From contig CAMVAG010000059.1 in the NCBI GenBank assembly GCA_947165405.1, positions 1 through 10,455 on the forward strand: a stretch of 10,455 nucleotides of DNA, given 5' to 3'. This DNA comes from an uncultured Selenomonadales bacterium (GTDB taxonomy: Bacteria; Bacillota; Negativicutes; Selenomonadales; Selenomonadaceae). The notes below the pieces were generated by a model. The model ran no database searches, was not told the DNA's origin, and was given only the letters and a program-made list of their open reading frames with translations. The translations under genes and the position numbers were made by a program. Of this stretch, positions 1 through 6,311 are shown piece after piece (the stretch's first letter is position 1; each line of letters opens with the position of its first letter).

Positions 1-56
1 AGCCAAGCCTCGCTGGCTTCTTCTTCGTGTTTCTTTGCGTGTTTTTTTCTCGCCAT
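1..56 (-). CDS. motB: Flagellar motor stator protein MotB, N-terminal fragment
   Basis: The first 18 codons plus two bases of a minus-strand gene that runs off the left edge read MARKKHAKKHEEEASEAW. A short basic/acidic head ending in SEAW, just before the expected membrane helix, is typical of MotB N-termini. MotB is the peptidoglycan-anchored stator subunit that forms the proton channel with MotA. The ATG at 56-54 follows the ribosome site AAGGGAG by 7 bases. motA lies upstream on the same strand, the usual motA-motB order. However, 293 bp separate them instead of the usual overlap or short gap, because of the inserted element at 96-312. The catalytic Asp and the OmpA-like domain would lie outside the window. 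The call rests on a short peptide plus gene context. Confidence 0.85.
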   Translation of the reverse strand, partial: MARKKHAKKHEEEASEAW

Positions 57-91
57 AAAAAATCTCCCTTCGGTCGATTTTAGCTGTTAGT
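57..91 (-). promoter_or_regulatory. motB leader with ribosome binding site, shared with the SPFH gene leader
   Basis: Read on the minus strand, this block contains CTAACAGCTAAAA followed by TCGACCGAAGGGAGATTTTT and then the motB ATG. It matches the leader of the plus-strand gene starting at 6409 (6373-6406) over 33 of 34 positions, the only difference being one A. AAGGGAG is the Shine-Dalgarno site in both. The match extends beyond what a ribosome site needs, so the two leaders are copies of one dispersed sequence. Confidence 0.75.
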
Positions 92-137
92 TGTTAGGAA
101 CTGTTGGTAAACTCAAAAGTATCGGGTAGCTTTAGCC

Positions 138-159
138 CGGCCGTCACGGATGACGGCCG
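138..159. repeat. GC-rich perfect hairpin inside the motA-motB element
   Basis: CGGCCGTCA at 138-146 and TGACGGCCG at 151-159 form a 9-bp perfect stem around a 4-base CGGA loop. No T-run follows it on either strand, so it is not an obvious intrinsic terminator. Confidence 0.7.
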
Positions 160-212
160 CCCGCGTTAAAAACAGGATGTTTTTATAGCCGGTTGAACGC
201 CCTTTTCTTTTG

Positions 213-246
213 CTACTTTTCTTTTGGGCGAACAAAAGAAAAGTAG
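213..246. repeat. Perfect 14-bp hairpin inside the motA-motB element
   Basis: CTACTTTTCTTTTG at 213-226 and CAAAAGAAAAGTAG at 233-246 are exact reverse complements around the loop GGCGAA. One arm is entirely pyrimidine-rich and the other purine-rich. It lies in the interior of the MITE-like element and would fold in a motA-motB transcript. Confidence 0.75.
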
Positions 247-311
247 ATTTAAAATACAAAAATTATTTAAACGCTTAATCGGAGCCGCCATTTTAATTTA
301 CAAACAGCCCC

Positions 312-352
312 TAGCTATTAGCTGAATAGAATTTTCTATCAGCTAACCGCTA
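312..352. repeat. Imperfect inverted repeat at the motA stop codon, AGCT-rich
   Basis: TAGCTATTAGCTGA at 312-325 pairs with TCAGCTAACCGCTA at 339-352 with two mismatches. The stem continues inward through TAGAA and TTCTA with one bulged A. The structure includes the motA stop codon. It could be a 3' end stabiliser or weak terminator for motA, or a relic of the AGCTNNN repeats seen elsewhere in the window. No strong T-run follows on the minus strand. Confidence 0.5.
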
Positions 353-1123
353 TTCCCTGCCAATGCCTTCGCGTTCGCCCTGCGGAATGTAAATCATAAG
401 CTTGGATTCAATCTGCGTGGGGGAATCGCCCGCCTGCAACGAGAGGATACCTTCCATAATCATGCGCTTGTGGCTGACTTCGTTTTCGGATTTGATTTTG
501 AGTTTGTTGGCAAACGGAAGCCAAAGGACGTAGCCGGTGAAGATACCGAGAATCGTCGCGACGAACGCCGCCGCGATTGAGTGACCGAGCTTGTCAATAT
601 CGTTAAGGTTGCCCAGTGCCGCGATAAGACCGACGACCGCGCCCAAAACGCCCAGCGTAGGAGCATAAGTTCCCGCTTGAGAAAAAATCGAGCGCATTTC
701 GGCATGACGTTGTTCCATGATTGTGAGTTCCGCGTCCAAAACATCGCCGACGAATTCGGGATCCATGCCGTCGATAACCATGCTCAAGCCGTTGCGGAAG
801 AAAGGATCTTGAATGTCTTCGACTCTGCTTTCCAAAGCAAGAATACCTTCGCGGCGGGCAAGTTGCGACAGCTCGACAAAAGTTTTCACCAAATCGCCTT
901 TGCTTTGTTCCTCGTTGCCTTTAATCAGAAGTTTGAAGAGTGTCGGCACCTTAGAAATTTGTTCCATTGTAAAAGCGTTGAATATGCAGGCGACCGTTCC
1001 GCCGATGATGATAAGGAATGCGGCGGGGTTATTCAATGCAGTGAGCGGCGCACCCTTAAGAATCATACCTACGAAGACGGAAATTATTCCGCCAATCAAA
1101 CCTATTACTGTAGATTTTTCCAA
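350..1123 (-). CDS. motA: Flagellar motor stator protein MotA
   Basis: This 257-residue membrane protein has the length and pattern of MotA. MotA is the cytoplasmic-membrane stator subunit that, with MotB, couples ion flow to flagellar rotation. Helices are visible at about residues 4-22, 34-52, 153-173 and 182-204. The cytoplasmic loop carries R90 and E98 in ARREGILALE, the positions known in E. coli MotA to contact the rotor protein FliG. P155 and P203 match the two conserved prolines of the last two helices. The TTG at 1123-1121 is chosen as start because AGGAGG lies 8 bases upstream and homology begins there (EKSTVIGLIGG). The open frame extends 26 codons further upstream, to 1201, but that stretch is unlike MotA. 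motB follows on the same strand after the inserted element. PomA (sodium type) cannot be fully excluded. Confidence 0.95.
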   Translation of the reverse strand: MEKSTVIGLIGGIISVFVGMILKGAPLTALNNPAAFLIIIGGTVACIFNAFTMEQISKVPTLFKLLIKGNEEQSKGDLVKTFVELSQLARREGILALESRVEDIQDPFFRNGLSMVIDGMDPEFVGDVLDAELTIMEQRHAEMRSIFSQAGTYAPTLGVLGAVVGLIAALGNLNDIDKLGHSIAAAFVATILGIFTGYVLWLPFANKLKIKSENEVSHKRMIMEGILSLQAGDSPTQIESKLMIYIPQGEREGIGRE

Positions 1124-1131
1124 AACAGCAG

Positions 1132-1137
1132 CCTCCT
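1132..1137 (-). promoter_or_regulatory. Shine-Dalgarno site that fixes the motA TTG start
   Basis: On the minus strand this is a perfect AGGAGG, 8 bases before the TTG at 1123. It decides in favour of the TTG start over the upstream in-frame ATG codons. Confidence 0.85.
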
Positions 1138-1350
1138 CTTCGAGCTGAAAACTTACACCAAAAAATTTTCGGTCGTGCCGAATCATTGGGTTTTTGTTCA
1201 ATGCCGAAAAAAATTTTCCTGCCGCCGCAAAAAAATTTAGTGGTCAATCAACAGTGCCCGAACTTCAACACGGAACAGAAATTTTAATCGCGGGCGGAAA
1301 ATCTTCGCGGATAATTTCAATCGGGAATTAAGTTTCTGATTTTCATTGTC

Positions 1351-1379
1351 TTTACATTCTGCCGCCGATTGAGTATCAT
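1351..1379 (+). promoter_or_regulatory. Sigma70-type promoter of the sensor kinase gene
   Basis: TTTACA at 1351-1356 and TATCAT at 1374-1379 are separated by 17 bases, and each box matches the consensus at 5 of 6 positions. Transcription would start near 1386, giving a leader of about 34 bases before the ATG at 1420. Because it overlaps the longest reading frame upstream of 1420, it also argues against the earlier start codons. Confidence 0.6.
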
Positions 1380-1419
1380 ACAAACATGTTCAGCTGTCGA
1401 AACGAGAAAGGTAGTTTTA

Positions 1420-2853
1420 ATGAGCGTGATTGAGAAGATTAAACGCAGGATAAACGACTTTGAAATTTCCGTAAAGATAACTCTCGGCTACGTGATATTT
1501 TTTGTGATTCTGCTTGCCGTGATAAATTTTGCAATGTGGCTCGGCGTCATGAATGCCCTCTACACCCCCGCCGAAAAAACAATCCTCTACAGCATGGAGC
1601 AGATTCAAAAAGTTTTCAACGAGCTGGAAGAAAATTACACGACGTACAATCCCTATGCTTTTAATGATGCGTTGGTGGCGGGCGTTGTGCTTCGGGTTGT
1701 CGACGAGCGCGGCGAAGTTTTTATCGACACGGACATCAATTATCCTTCGATTGAAATGTTTGACGAGGGGATTTTGAAAGACCCGCCGCTTTTTGCCGAA
1801 GACGACTTTGAAGTTTCCAAAATCGGTTCCGCGTTGATTTATCGCGCCAAGATGGATTACACTCACGACGGCGAAACGGTCACGCTTTATTTTTTCCGAA
1901 CGATAACCTCCGAGCTGACGACCTTTGATAATCTGGAAAGATTTTTGTTGGCATTGGACATCTTGGGAATTTTGCTTGCGATTGGCGCGGGCTATTTTTT
2001 GAGCCGAAGAATTTTGACGCCGATAAAAACCATGAACGAATTGGCGCGGGAAATTGCCTTCGAGAAAATGGAAGGGCGAATTCCAATCGGCACTGCCAAC
2101 GACGAACTCAACGAGCTTGCAAAAACTTTGAACGCCATGCTTGACCGCTTGCAGGGCGGCATAGACAAGCAGCAGAAATTTGTTTCCGAAGCCTCGCACG
2201 AATTGCGGACGCCCGCCGCCGTCATTAAAGGTTACATCGATTTTATCGAGACCTACGGCACGGCAGACGAGGAACTCTTGCGCGAAAATCTGAAAGTTAT
2301 CGGCTCCGAAGCGAAGAATATGCAGGCGTTGCTTGAAAATCTTTTGTTCCTTTCGCGCACAGACCGGCACGGGCAAAAAATTCACAAGAAAATTTTGGAC
2401 TTGGATGACATTGTCGGCGAAGTGATGAGCAAAATGAAAACCGTCGTCAAAACGCACGAAGTCGCACTGATTAAAAATGAGCCCGCGAAAATTTTCGGCG
2501 ACGAGACGATGATTCGGCAGATGCTTAGAATTTTTTTGGATAACGCGGTCAAGTACACGCCTGCAGGAGGAAGCATTAAAGTTGCCTCGACGATTGACGA
2601 CGGGAAAATTTTTTTGAACATTTCGGACACGGGAATCGGCATTGCGCCGGAAAATCAAGCTAAAATTTTTGAGCGGTTTGTCCGCATTGACAGCGAGGAT
2701 TTGGTCAGCGAGGTTAAAGGCAGCGGGCTCGGTTTGTCGATTGCCAAATGGATTGCCGACAATCACGAAATAAAAATTTCCGTTGCGAGCGAACCCGGCA
2801 AGGGCACGACTTTTACTTTGGAAATTCCGATTGCCGACGGGAGCAGAATTTAA
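1420..2853 (+). CDS. Membrane-bound sensor histidine kinase
   Basis: A 477-residue two-component sensor kinase. Helix 1 is at about residues 19-43, an extracytoplasmic sensor region of roughly 125 residues follows, and helix 2 is at about 174-196. A HAMP linker runs from about 197 to 250. The HisKA motif FVSEASHELRTP carries the phosphoacceptor H260. The ATPase domain shows the N box (N375 in FLDNAVKYTP), the G1 box DTGIGI at 403-408 and the G2 box GSGLGLS at 434-440. All catalytic elements look intact. The ATG at 1420 is chosen because GAGAAAGG lies about 8 bases upstream and the promoter at 1351-1379 precedes it. The sensor region matches nothing I recognise, so the signal is unknown. No response regulator gene is adjacent. 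The gene appears monocistronic, with its own promoter and a probable terminator. Confidence 0.93.
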   Translation: MSVIEKIKRRINDFEISVKITLGYVIFFVILLAVINFAMWLGVMNALYTPAEKTILYSMEQIQKVFNELEENYTTYNPYAFNDALVAGVVLRVVDERGEVFIDTDINYPSIEMFDEGILKDPPLFAEDDFEVSKIGSALIYRAKMDYTHDGETVTLYFFRTITSELTTFDNLERFLLALDILGILLAIGAGYFLSRRILTPIKTMNELAREIAFEKMEGRIPIGTANDELNELAKTLNAMLDRLQGGIDKQQKFVSEASHELRTPAAVIKGYIDFIETYGTADEELLRENLKVIGSEAKNMQALLENLLFLSRTDRHGQKIHKKILDLDDIVGEVMSKMKTVVKTHEVALIKNEPAKIFGDETMIRQMLRIFLDNAVKYTPAGGSIKVASTIDDGKIFLNISDTGIGIAPENQAKIFERFVRIDSEDLVSEVKGSGLGLSIAKWIADNHEIKISVASEPGKGTTFTLEIPIADGSRI

Positions 2854-2886
2854 CCACGCGCATTCGCCGAACTGCAAAAGGAATTT

Positions 2887-2919
2887 TAAATCCCGCCCGT
2901 TTCGGCAGGGATTTATTTT
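2887..2919 (+). terminator. Probable Rho-independent terminator after the sensor kinase gene
   Basis: TAAATCCCGCC at 2887-2897 pairs with GGC and GGGATTTA at 2904-2915 with one bulged A and the loop CGTTTC. It is followed by a short, imperfect T-rich stretch. The placement 33 bases after the kinase stop is right. The weak T-run leaves room for read-through into the c-di-GMP gene. Confidence 0.55.
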
Positions 2920-2959
2920 CTTGCGTTGAATAGTTGAAAAAAATTTTAAGCCTGAACCG

Positions 2960-2966
2960 AGAGGGG
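2960..2966 (+). promoter_or_regulatory. Candidate ribosome site for the GGDEF/EAL gene
   Basis: AGAGGGG lies 9 bases before an in-frame TTG at 2976. The more upstream TTG at 2934 has no purine-rich site at a usable distance. The ATG at 2994 has AAGGA only 3 bases away, which is tight. This makes 2976 the best-supported start but does not prove it. Confidence 0.45.
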
Positions 2967-2975
2967 CGATTAGTA

Positions 2976-4280
2976 TTGAAAGCCGAAGGAATCATGCCGA
3001 CAATAGGCAGCAAGTTTGATCAATTAACGGGACTTTATAACCGCGAAGCTTTTTATCGTGAGGCGGCATTACTCTTGGGCGCGCGTTATGATGTCAAATA
3101 CTGCATCATTTGCATGGATATAAGTTGCTTTAAAATTATCAACGACCTTTTCCACGTCGACACCGGCAATATGATTTTGCGGGCGGCGGCGGATTATTTC
3201 AAAGAGACTCTCAATCCTCGAACTTCAATAAGCTGTCGCGCCGAAGCAGATCATTTTATCTTGTGCATACCGAGCGACGAACTTAAAATCGAACAACTTA
3301 TCAAAGACCTCGACTTGAGAATCCAATCACTTCACATAAGCCACAACATTTTATTTTTCGCAGGCATTTATCCCGTCGAAAGCACCAAGCTGCCGATTGA
3401 CCAAATGTGCGACCGAGCCGGCATGGCATTGCGCCGAATCAAAGGCAATTATGTGACACGCTACGCCTACTACGATGCAAAAATGCGCGAACAGATGATT
3501 GAGGAGCAGCTGATAACCGGCAACATGGAAGCCGCCCTTTTGGAAAATCAATTCACGATTTATCTTCAGCCGATTTACGACCCGAATAAAAAAGTCGTCG
3601 CCAGTGCCGAAGCTCTTGTCCGCTGGTTCCACCCCGTTCACGGCATGGTTTCGCCCGGCAAATTTATTCCCGTCTTTGAACGCAACGGCTTTATCGTCCG
3701 CCTCGACCGTTTTGTTTGGGAGGAAGCTTGTCGCCTTCAACGCAAACGCCTCGACGAGGGCAAGTCTATCGTTCCCATTTCCGTGAACTTGTCGCGCTTG
3801 AATTTCTACAGCCTCGACCTGCCCGAATTTTTGGCGAGCTTGTTGGAAAAATATGAGTTGGAACCTTGGATGCTCAAGCTTGAGGTCACGGAGAGTGCCT
3901 ACACCGACAATCAGCTGCAACTCTTGGACATGATAAGCACGTTCAGAGATTTGGGCTTTTCGATTTTAATGGACGACTTTGGTTCGGGCTATTCGTCATT
4001 GAACATGCTCAAGGACATGCCGCTTGACACTTTGAAAGTCGACATGGCATTTATCCGCGAACTTGAAAAATCAAAACGCGTCGCGATAATTTTAAAGTTC
4101 ATCGTCGAGTTGGCTGAAGAATTGGGAATGAGCGTCGTCGTCGAGGGCGTGGAAACTCAAGCGCAAATGGATTACGTGGCAAGCTTGGGCAACGTTGACA
4201 TTCAAGGATACTTTTTCTCGCGCCCGTTGCCGATTAAAGACTACGAAATACTTTTGGATAAATATTCTTCAAAAGCATGA
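2976..4280 (+). CDS. c-di-GMP phosphodiesterase with degenerate GGDEF and intact EAL domain
   Basis: About 434 residues, with no membrane helix or sensor domain in front. Residues 14-165 form a GGDEF domain (DQLTGLYNREAF, FKIINDLF). Its signature is replaced by EADHF at 90-94, and a Ser stands where DxD usually has its second Asp, so cyclase activity is unlikely. Residues 180-430 form an EAL domain with the known catalytic positions present: E212 in AEALVRW, N271, E303, D333-D334 in DDFGSGYSS, K354, E390/E393 and Q410. In this family such an EAL domain hydrolyses c-di-GMP to pGpG, and a dead GGDEF often acts as a GTP or protein regulatory domain. The start is uncertain: TTG 2934, TTG 2976 or ATG 2994. 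It is cytosolic by sequence. The next gene starts 14 bases after its stop, suggesting co-transcription. c-di-GMP turnover would fit with the nearby motility genes. Confidence 0.92.
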   Translation: MKAEGIMPTIGSKFDQLTGLYNREAFYREAALLLGARYDVKYCIICMDISCFKIINDLFHVDTGNMILRAAADYFKETLNPRTSISCRAEADHFILCIPSDELKIEQLIKDLDLRIQSLHISHNILFFAGIYPVESTKLPIDQMCDRAGMALRRIKGNYVTRYAYYDAKMREQMIEEQLITGNMEAALLENQFTIYLQPIYDPNKKVVASAEALVRWFHPVHGMVSPGKFIPVFERNGFIVRLDRFVWEEACRLQRKRLDEGKSIVPISVNLSRLNFYSLDLPEFLASLLEKYELEPWMLKLEVTESAYTDNQLQLLDMISTFRDLGFSILMDDFGSGYSSLNMLKDMPLDTLKVDMAFIRELEKSKRVAIILKFIVELAEELGMSVVVEGVETQAQMDYVASLGNVDIQGYFFSRPLPIKDYEILLDKYSSKA

Positions 4281-4294
4281 AAGGAGCGATTGAT

Positions 4295-4987
4295 ATGCCG
4301 TCAATCAAAAAGGAAACCGTCGGTGAAGCTGTAGTCTACACGCTGCGCAACACGAAGGGCAACGAACTTAAAGTGACCGATTTGGGAGCGCGGCTCGTCT
4401 CAATGAGGTTCCGCGACAAAAATTTTGCGAATCGTTTCCTGTTTAAGGACGACGCGGCGGCGGGCTTGGTGTTCGTCGACGGCGGAAAAGATTTTTCCAA
4501 AATTCGTTGGCAGAGCGAAGAGACCCTCGAAGGCATGAAATTCACGGCAAAAGTCGGCGACAAGTCGGCAACCGTAATTTACAGCCTCTCGAACGACAAC
4601 GAAATCAGCATTATCTACGCGACGGAGGGCGTTAAGGATATTTCGACGGAAATTGTTTTCGCTTTGCCCGACGCCGATGTCAGAGCTTGTCAAAAGGGCG
4701 CGGCTTGGGAAAAAGTTTCCGAAGAAAAAATTTATCCCGTCACCGAACCCGCCGAAGTCGAAATGGAACTTGGCATGTTCGGCTACGACCCCGGCTGCCC
4801 GATTGACTATCTGAACGCGGGCTTGAAAAATGCGACGAATCTTTATTCCGCAGAAGCTGAAATCGATATTATCGTTTACGCGACGCAAGATGAAATTCAC
4901 GCGGCGGCAGTCGAAGGCGGCATTGCAATTCACACGAGCGGCTCCGGCAAAGGTCAAACGGTTTACATGATTAAAAATCGCAGATAA
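4295..4987 (+). CDS. Small galactose-mutarotase-fold protein, probably non-catalytic
   Basis: A 230-residue soluble protein. Its N-terminus (VVYTLRNTKGNELKVTDLGA) and middle part (SLSNDNEISIIYATEG) resemble the beta-sandwich of aldose 1-epimerases. It is about 100 residues shorter than a full mutarotase. Where the enzymes carry an NHxYFNL-like motif with a catalytic histidine, it reads STEIVFALPDADV, and no LHGG-type histidine segment is seen. I therefore infer a carbohydrate-binding or regulatory role, or a diverged activity; the substrate is unknown. The ATG at 4295 follows AAAGGAG by 8 bases; a start at 4277 would add six residues but has no such site. It lies 14 bases after the phosphodiesterase gene and 49 bases before sucC, so it is probably part of one transcript. 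The family call is tentative. Confidence 0.7.
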   Translation: MPSIKKETVGEAVVYTLRNTKGNELKVTDLGARLVSMRFRDKNFANRFLFKDDAAAGLVFVDGGKDFSKIRWQSEETLEGMKFTAKVGDKSATVIYSLSNDNEISIIYATEGVKDISTEIVFALPDADVRACQKGAAWEKVSEEKIYPVTEPAEVEMELGMFGYDPGCPIDYLNAGLKNATNLYSAEAEIDIIVYATQDEIHAAAVEGGIAIHTSGSGKGQTVYMIKNRR

Positions 4988-5021
4988 GCTGAAAGCTGAA
5001 AGCTAAAAGCTGACAGCTAAT
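4987..5021 (+). repeat. Five tandem AGCTNNN heptamers in front of sucC
   Basis: Five units in exact 7-base phase: AGCTGAA, AGCTGAA, AGCTAAA, AGCTGAC, AGCTAAT. The array begins on the last base of the upstream stop codon and ends four bases before the sucC ribosome site. AGCT is invariant and only the last three bases vary. Similar units occur at 6312-6384. Confidence 0.85.
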
Positions 5022-5024
5022 AAC

Positions 5025-5029
5025 GGAGG
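5025..5029 (+). promoter_or_regulatory. Shine-Dalgarno site for the sucC TTG start
   Basis: GGAGG lies 7 bases before the TTG at 5037. This fixes a non-ATG start for sucC, which is also where family homology begins (NIHEYQSKAIL). Confidence 0.85.
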
Positions 5030-5036
5030 CGATATT

Positions 5037-6221
5037 TTGAATATCCACGAATACCAAAGCAAGGCGATACTGCGCGGCTACGGCGTCAATGTTCCCGACG
5101 GCGGCGCGGCATTCACTGTCGAGGAAGCGGTTAAGCAAGCGCAAACTCTCGGCTCGGACATTATTGTTGTCAAGGCTCAAATTCATGCGGGCGGTCGCGG
5201 CAAGGCGGGCGGCGTCAAACTCGCTCACAACCTCCAAGAAGTTCGTCAATATGCGGAAGAACTTTTGGGCAAGACGCTCGTCACTCACCAAACCGGCAAG
5301 GAAGGCAAAGTCGTAAAACGTCTCTTGATTGAGGCAGGCTCGAATATCAAAAAGGAATATTACTTGAGCTTTGTCGTCGACAGGCAAACGGCTCGCGTCG
5401 TGATGATGGGCTCGGAAGAAGGCGGCGTAGAAATTGAGAAAGTCGCTGCCGAAACTCCCGAAAAAATTTTCAAAGAATACATCGACCCGGCTATCGGGCT
5501 CGCGCCTTTCCAAGCAACCCGCATGGCTTACAAGATGAATTTCCCGAAAGAAGTTATCCGCAAAGTCACGAAGCTCATGATTAATTTGCACCGCGCCTTT
5601 GTGAAAAAAGATTGCTCGCTCGCCGAAATTAATCCGCTCGTCTTGACGGAAGAAAATGACATTATCGCCCTCGACGCCAAATTGAATTTCGACGACAGCG
5701 CGCTCTATCGTCACCCCGACGTTGAATCGATGCGCGACGAAACCGAAGAAGATGCCAAAGAACTTCACGCCGCAAAGCTCGGCTTGAACTATGTCAATCT
5801 CGGCGGCAATGTTGCTTGCATGGTCAACGGCGCGGGCTTGGCAATGGCGACCGTCGATATACTGAAACATTTCGGCGGCGAACCTGCAAATTTCCTCGAC
5901 GTGGGCGGCGACTCCACTCCCGAAAAAATTGCCGAAGCTTTTCAAATTATGTTGGAAGGCGGACAGGCTAAAGGAATTTTCGTGAACATCTTCGGCGGCA
6001 TCAACAAGTGCGACCTCGTGGCTCAAGGCATCGTCGACGCGGCAAAAATCATTTCGCCCGACGGCAAATCGATTCCCGTTCCCGTCGTCGTCCGGCTCGA
6101 AGGCACGAACGTCGAACGCGGCAGAGAAATTCTTAAAGAATCGCCGATAGCCAACGTGATTATGGCGGAGACAATGGAAGGCGGCGCGGAGGAAATTGTT
6201 CGCCTCGTCAAGTCCGCTTAA
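5037..6221 (+). CDS. sucC: Succinate-CoA ligase (ADP-forming) subunit beta
   Basis: A 394-residue protein, normal family length, with the complete SucC signature set. The N-terminus MNIHEYQSK and the ATP-grasp loop GGRGKAGGVK (52-61) are present, as are the metal-binding region AEINP (196-200) and D213. The C-terminal ligase domain shows VNGAGLAMATVD (263-274), DVGG (288-291), NIFGGINKCD (317-326) and RLEGTNVERG (353-362). With the alpha subunit SucD it interconverts succinyl-CoA and succinate with ATP formation, in the TCA cycle or in succinate/propionate fermentation. The start is TTG with GGAGG 7 bases upstream. Unusually, sucD does not follow: a terminator comes 21 bases after the stop. 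The alpha subunit must be encoded elsewhere, or another CoA-ligase alpha subunit serves. It probably shares a transcript with the mutarotase-like gene. Confidence 0.96.
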   Translation: MNIHEYQSKAILRGYGVNVPDGGAAFTVEEAVKQAQTLGSDIIVVKAQIHAGGRGKAGGVKLAHNLQEVRQYAEELLGKTLVTHQTGKEGKVVKRLLIEAGSNIKKEYYLSFVVDRQTARVVMMGSEEGGVEIEKVAAETPEKIFKEYIDPAIGLAPFQATRMAYKMNFPKEVIRKVTKLMINLHRAFVKKDCSLAEINPLVLTEENDIIALDAKLNFDDSALYRHPDVESMRDETEEDAKELHAAKLGLNYVNLGGNVACMVNGAGLAMATVDILKHFGGEPANFLDVGGDSTPEKIAEAFQIMLEGGQAKGIFVNIFGGINKCDLVAQGIVDAAKIISPDGKSIPVPVVVRLEGTNVERGREILKESPIANVIMAETMEGGAEEIVRLVKSA

Positions 6222-6242
6222 AATTTTTAAAGTGCTTTGAAA

Positions 6243-6273
6243 GGTCTGCAGACAAAAGCAGACCAATTTTTTT
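6243..6273 (+). terminator. Rho-independent terminator of the sucC transcript
   Basis: GGTCTGC at 6243-6249 and GCAGACC at 6258-6264 form a perfect 7-bp stem with an 8-base loop, followed by AA and seven T. It lies 21 bases after the sucC stop. Confidence 0.9.
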
Positions 6274-6300
6274 GCGGATAAATCGTTTGCATGATATAAT
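6272..6300 (+). promoter_or_regulatory. Extended -10 promoter of the SPFH/zinc-ribbon gene
   Basis: TATAAT at 6295-6300 is a perfect -10 box preceded by TGA, an extended -10 motif. TTGCGG at 6272-6277 lies 17 bases upstream as a weak -35. Transcription would start near 6307 and produce a leader of about 100 bases carrying the heptamer arrays and the ribosome site. Confidence 0.65.
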
Positions 6301-6311
6301 CGAAAAAATTT

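Larger units (their letters stand above)
96..312. mobile_element. MITE-like non-coding element between motA and motB
   Basis: The 217-bp segment is bounded by imperfect 16-bp inverted repeats, AGGAACTGTTGGTAAA at 96-111 and the complement of AGGGGCTGTTTGTAAA at 297-312 (13 of 16 match). TA occurs at both outer edges (95-96 and 312-313), which could be a target duplication. No credible ORF lies inside. Two internal hairpins are perfect, at 138-159 and 213-246. The ends resemble those of the shorter element at 7698-7782. The ends recall IS5- or IS630-type transposons, but the mobilising family cannot be settled here. It splits what is normally a tight motA-motB pair. Confidence 0.6.

Noticed and set aside
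581..1240. Plus-strand frames opposite motA
   Set aside because: MotA on the minus strand has full family support; the opposing frames have no ribosome site or plausible protein.
1140..1260. Possible sigma-28 flagellar promoter upstream of motA on the minus strand
   Set aside because: TAAA- and CCGAAAA-like strings are present, but not at the 15-base spacing needed; I could not support a motA promoter.
1124..1350. Gap between motA and the sensor kinase as a possible small gene or RNA
   Set aside because: Only short A/T-rich runs and no convincing ORF, hairpin or known RNA pattern were seen beyond the kinase promoter.
1369..1419. Seventeen-codon N-terminal extension of the sensor kinase
   Set aside because: It overlaps the predicted -10 box and lacks a ribosome site, whereas ATG 1420 has one.
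1417..2877. Open frame of 486 codons antisense to the sensor kinase gene
   Set aside because: It mirrors the kinase gene, has no ribosome site or recognisable domain, and its composition is that expected from the codon bias of the true gene.
4971..6266. Open frame of 431 codons antisense to sucC
   Set aside because: Shadow of sucC on the other strand, rich in Phe, His and Asn with no family match, and it covers the sucC terminator.
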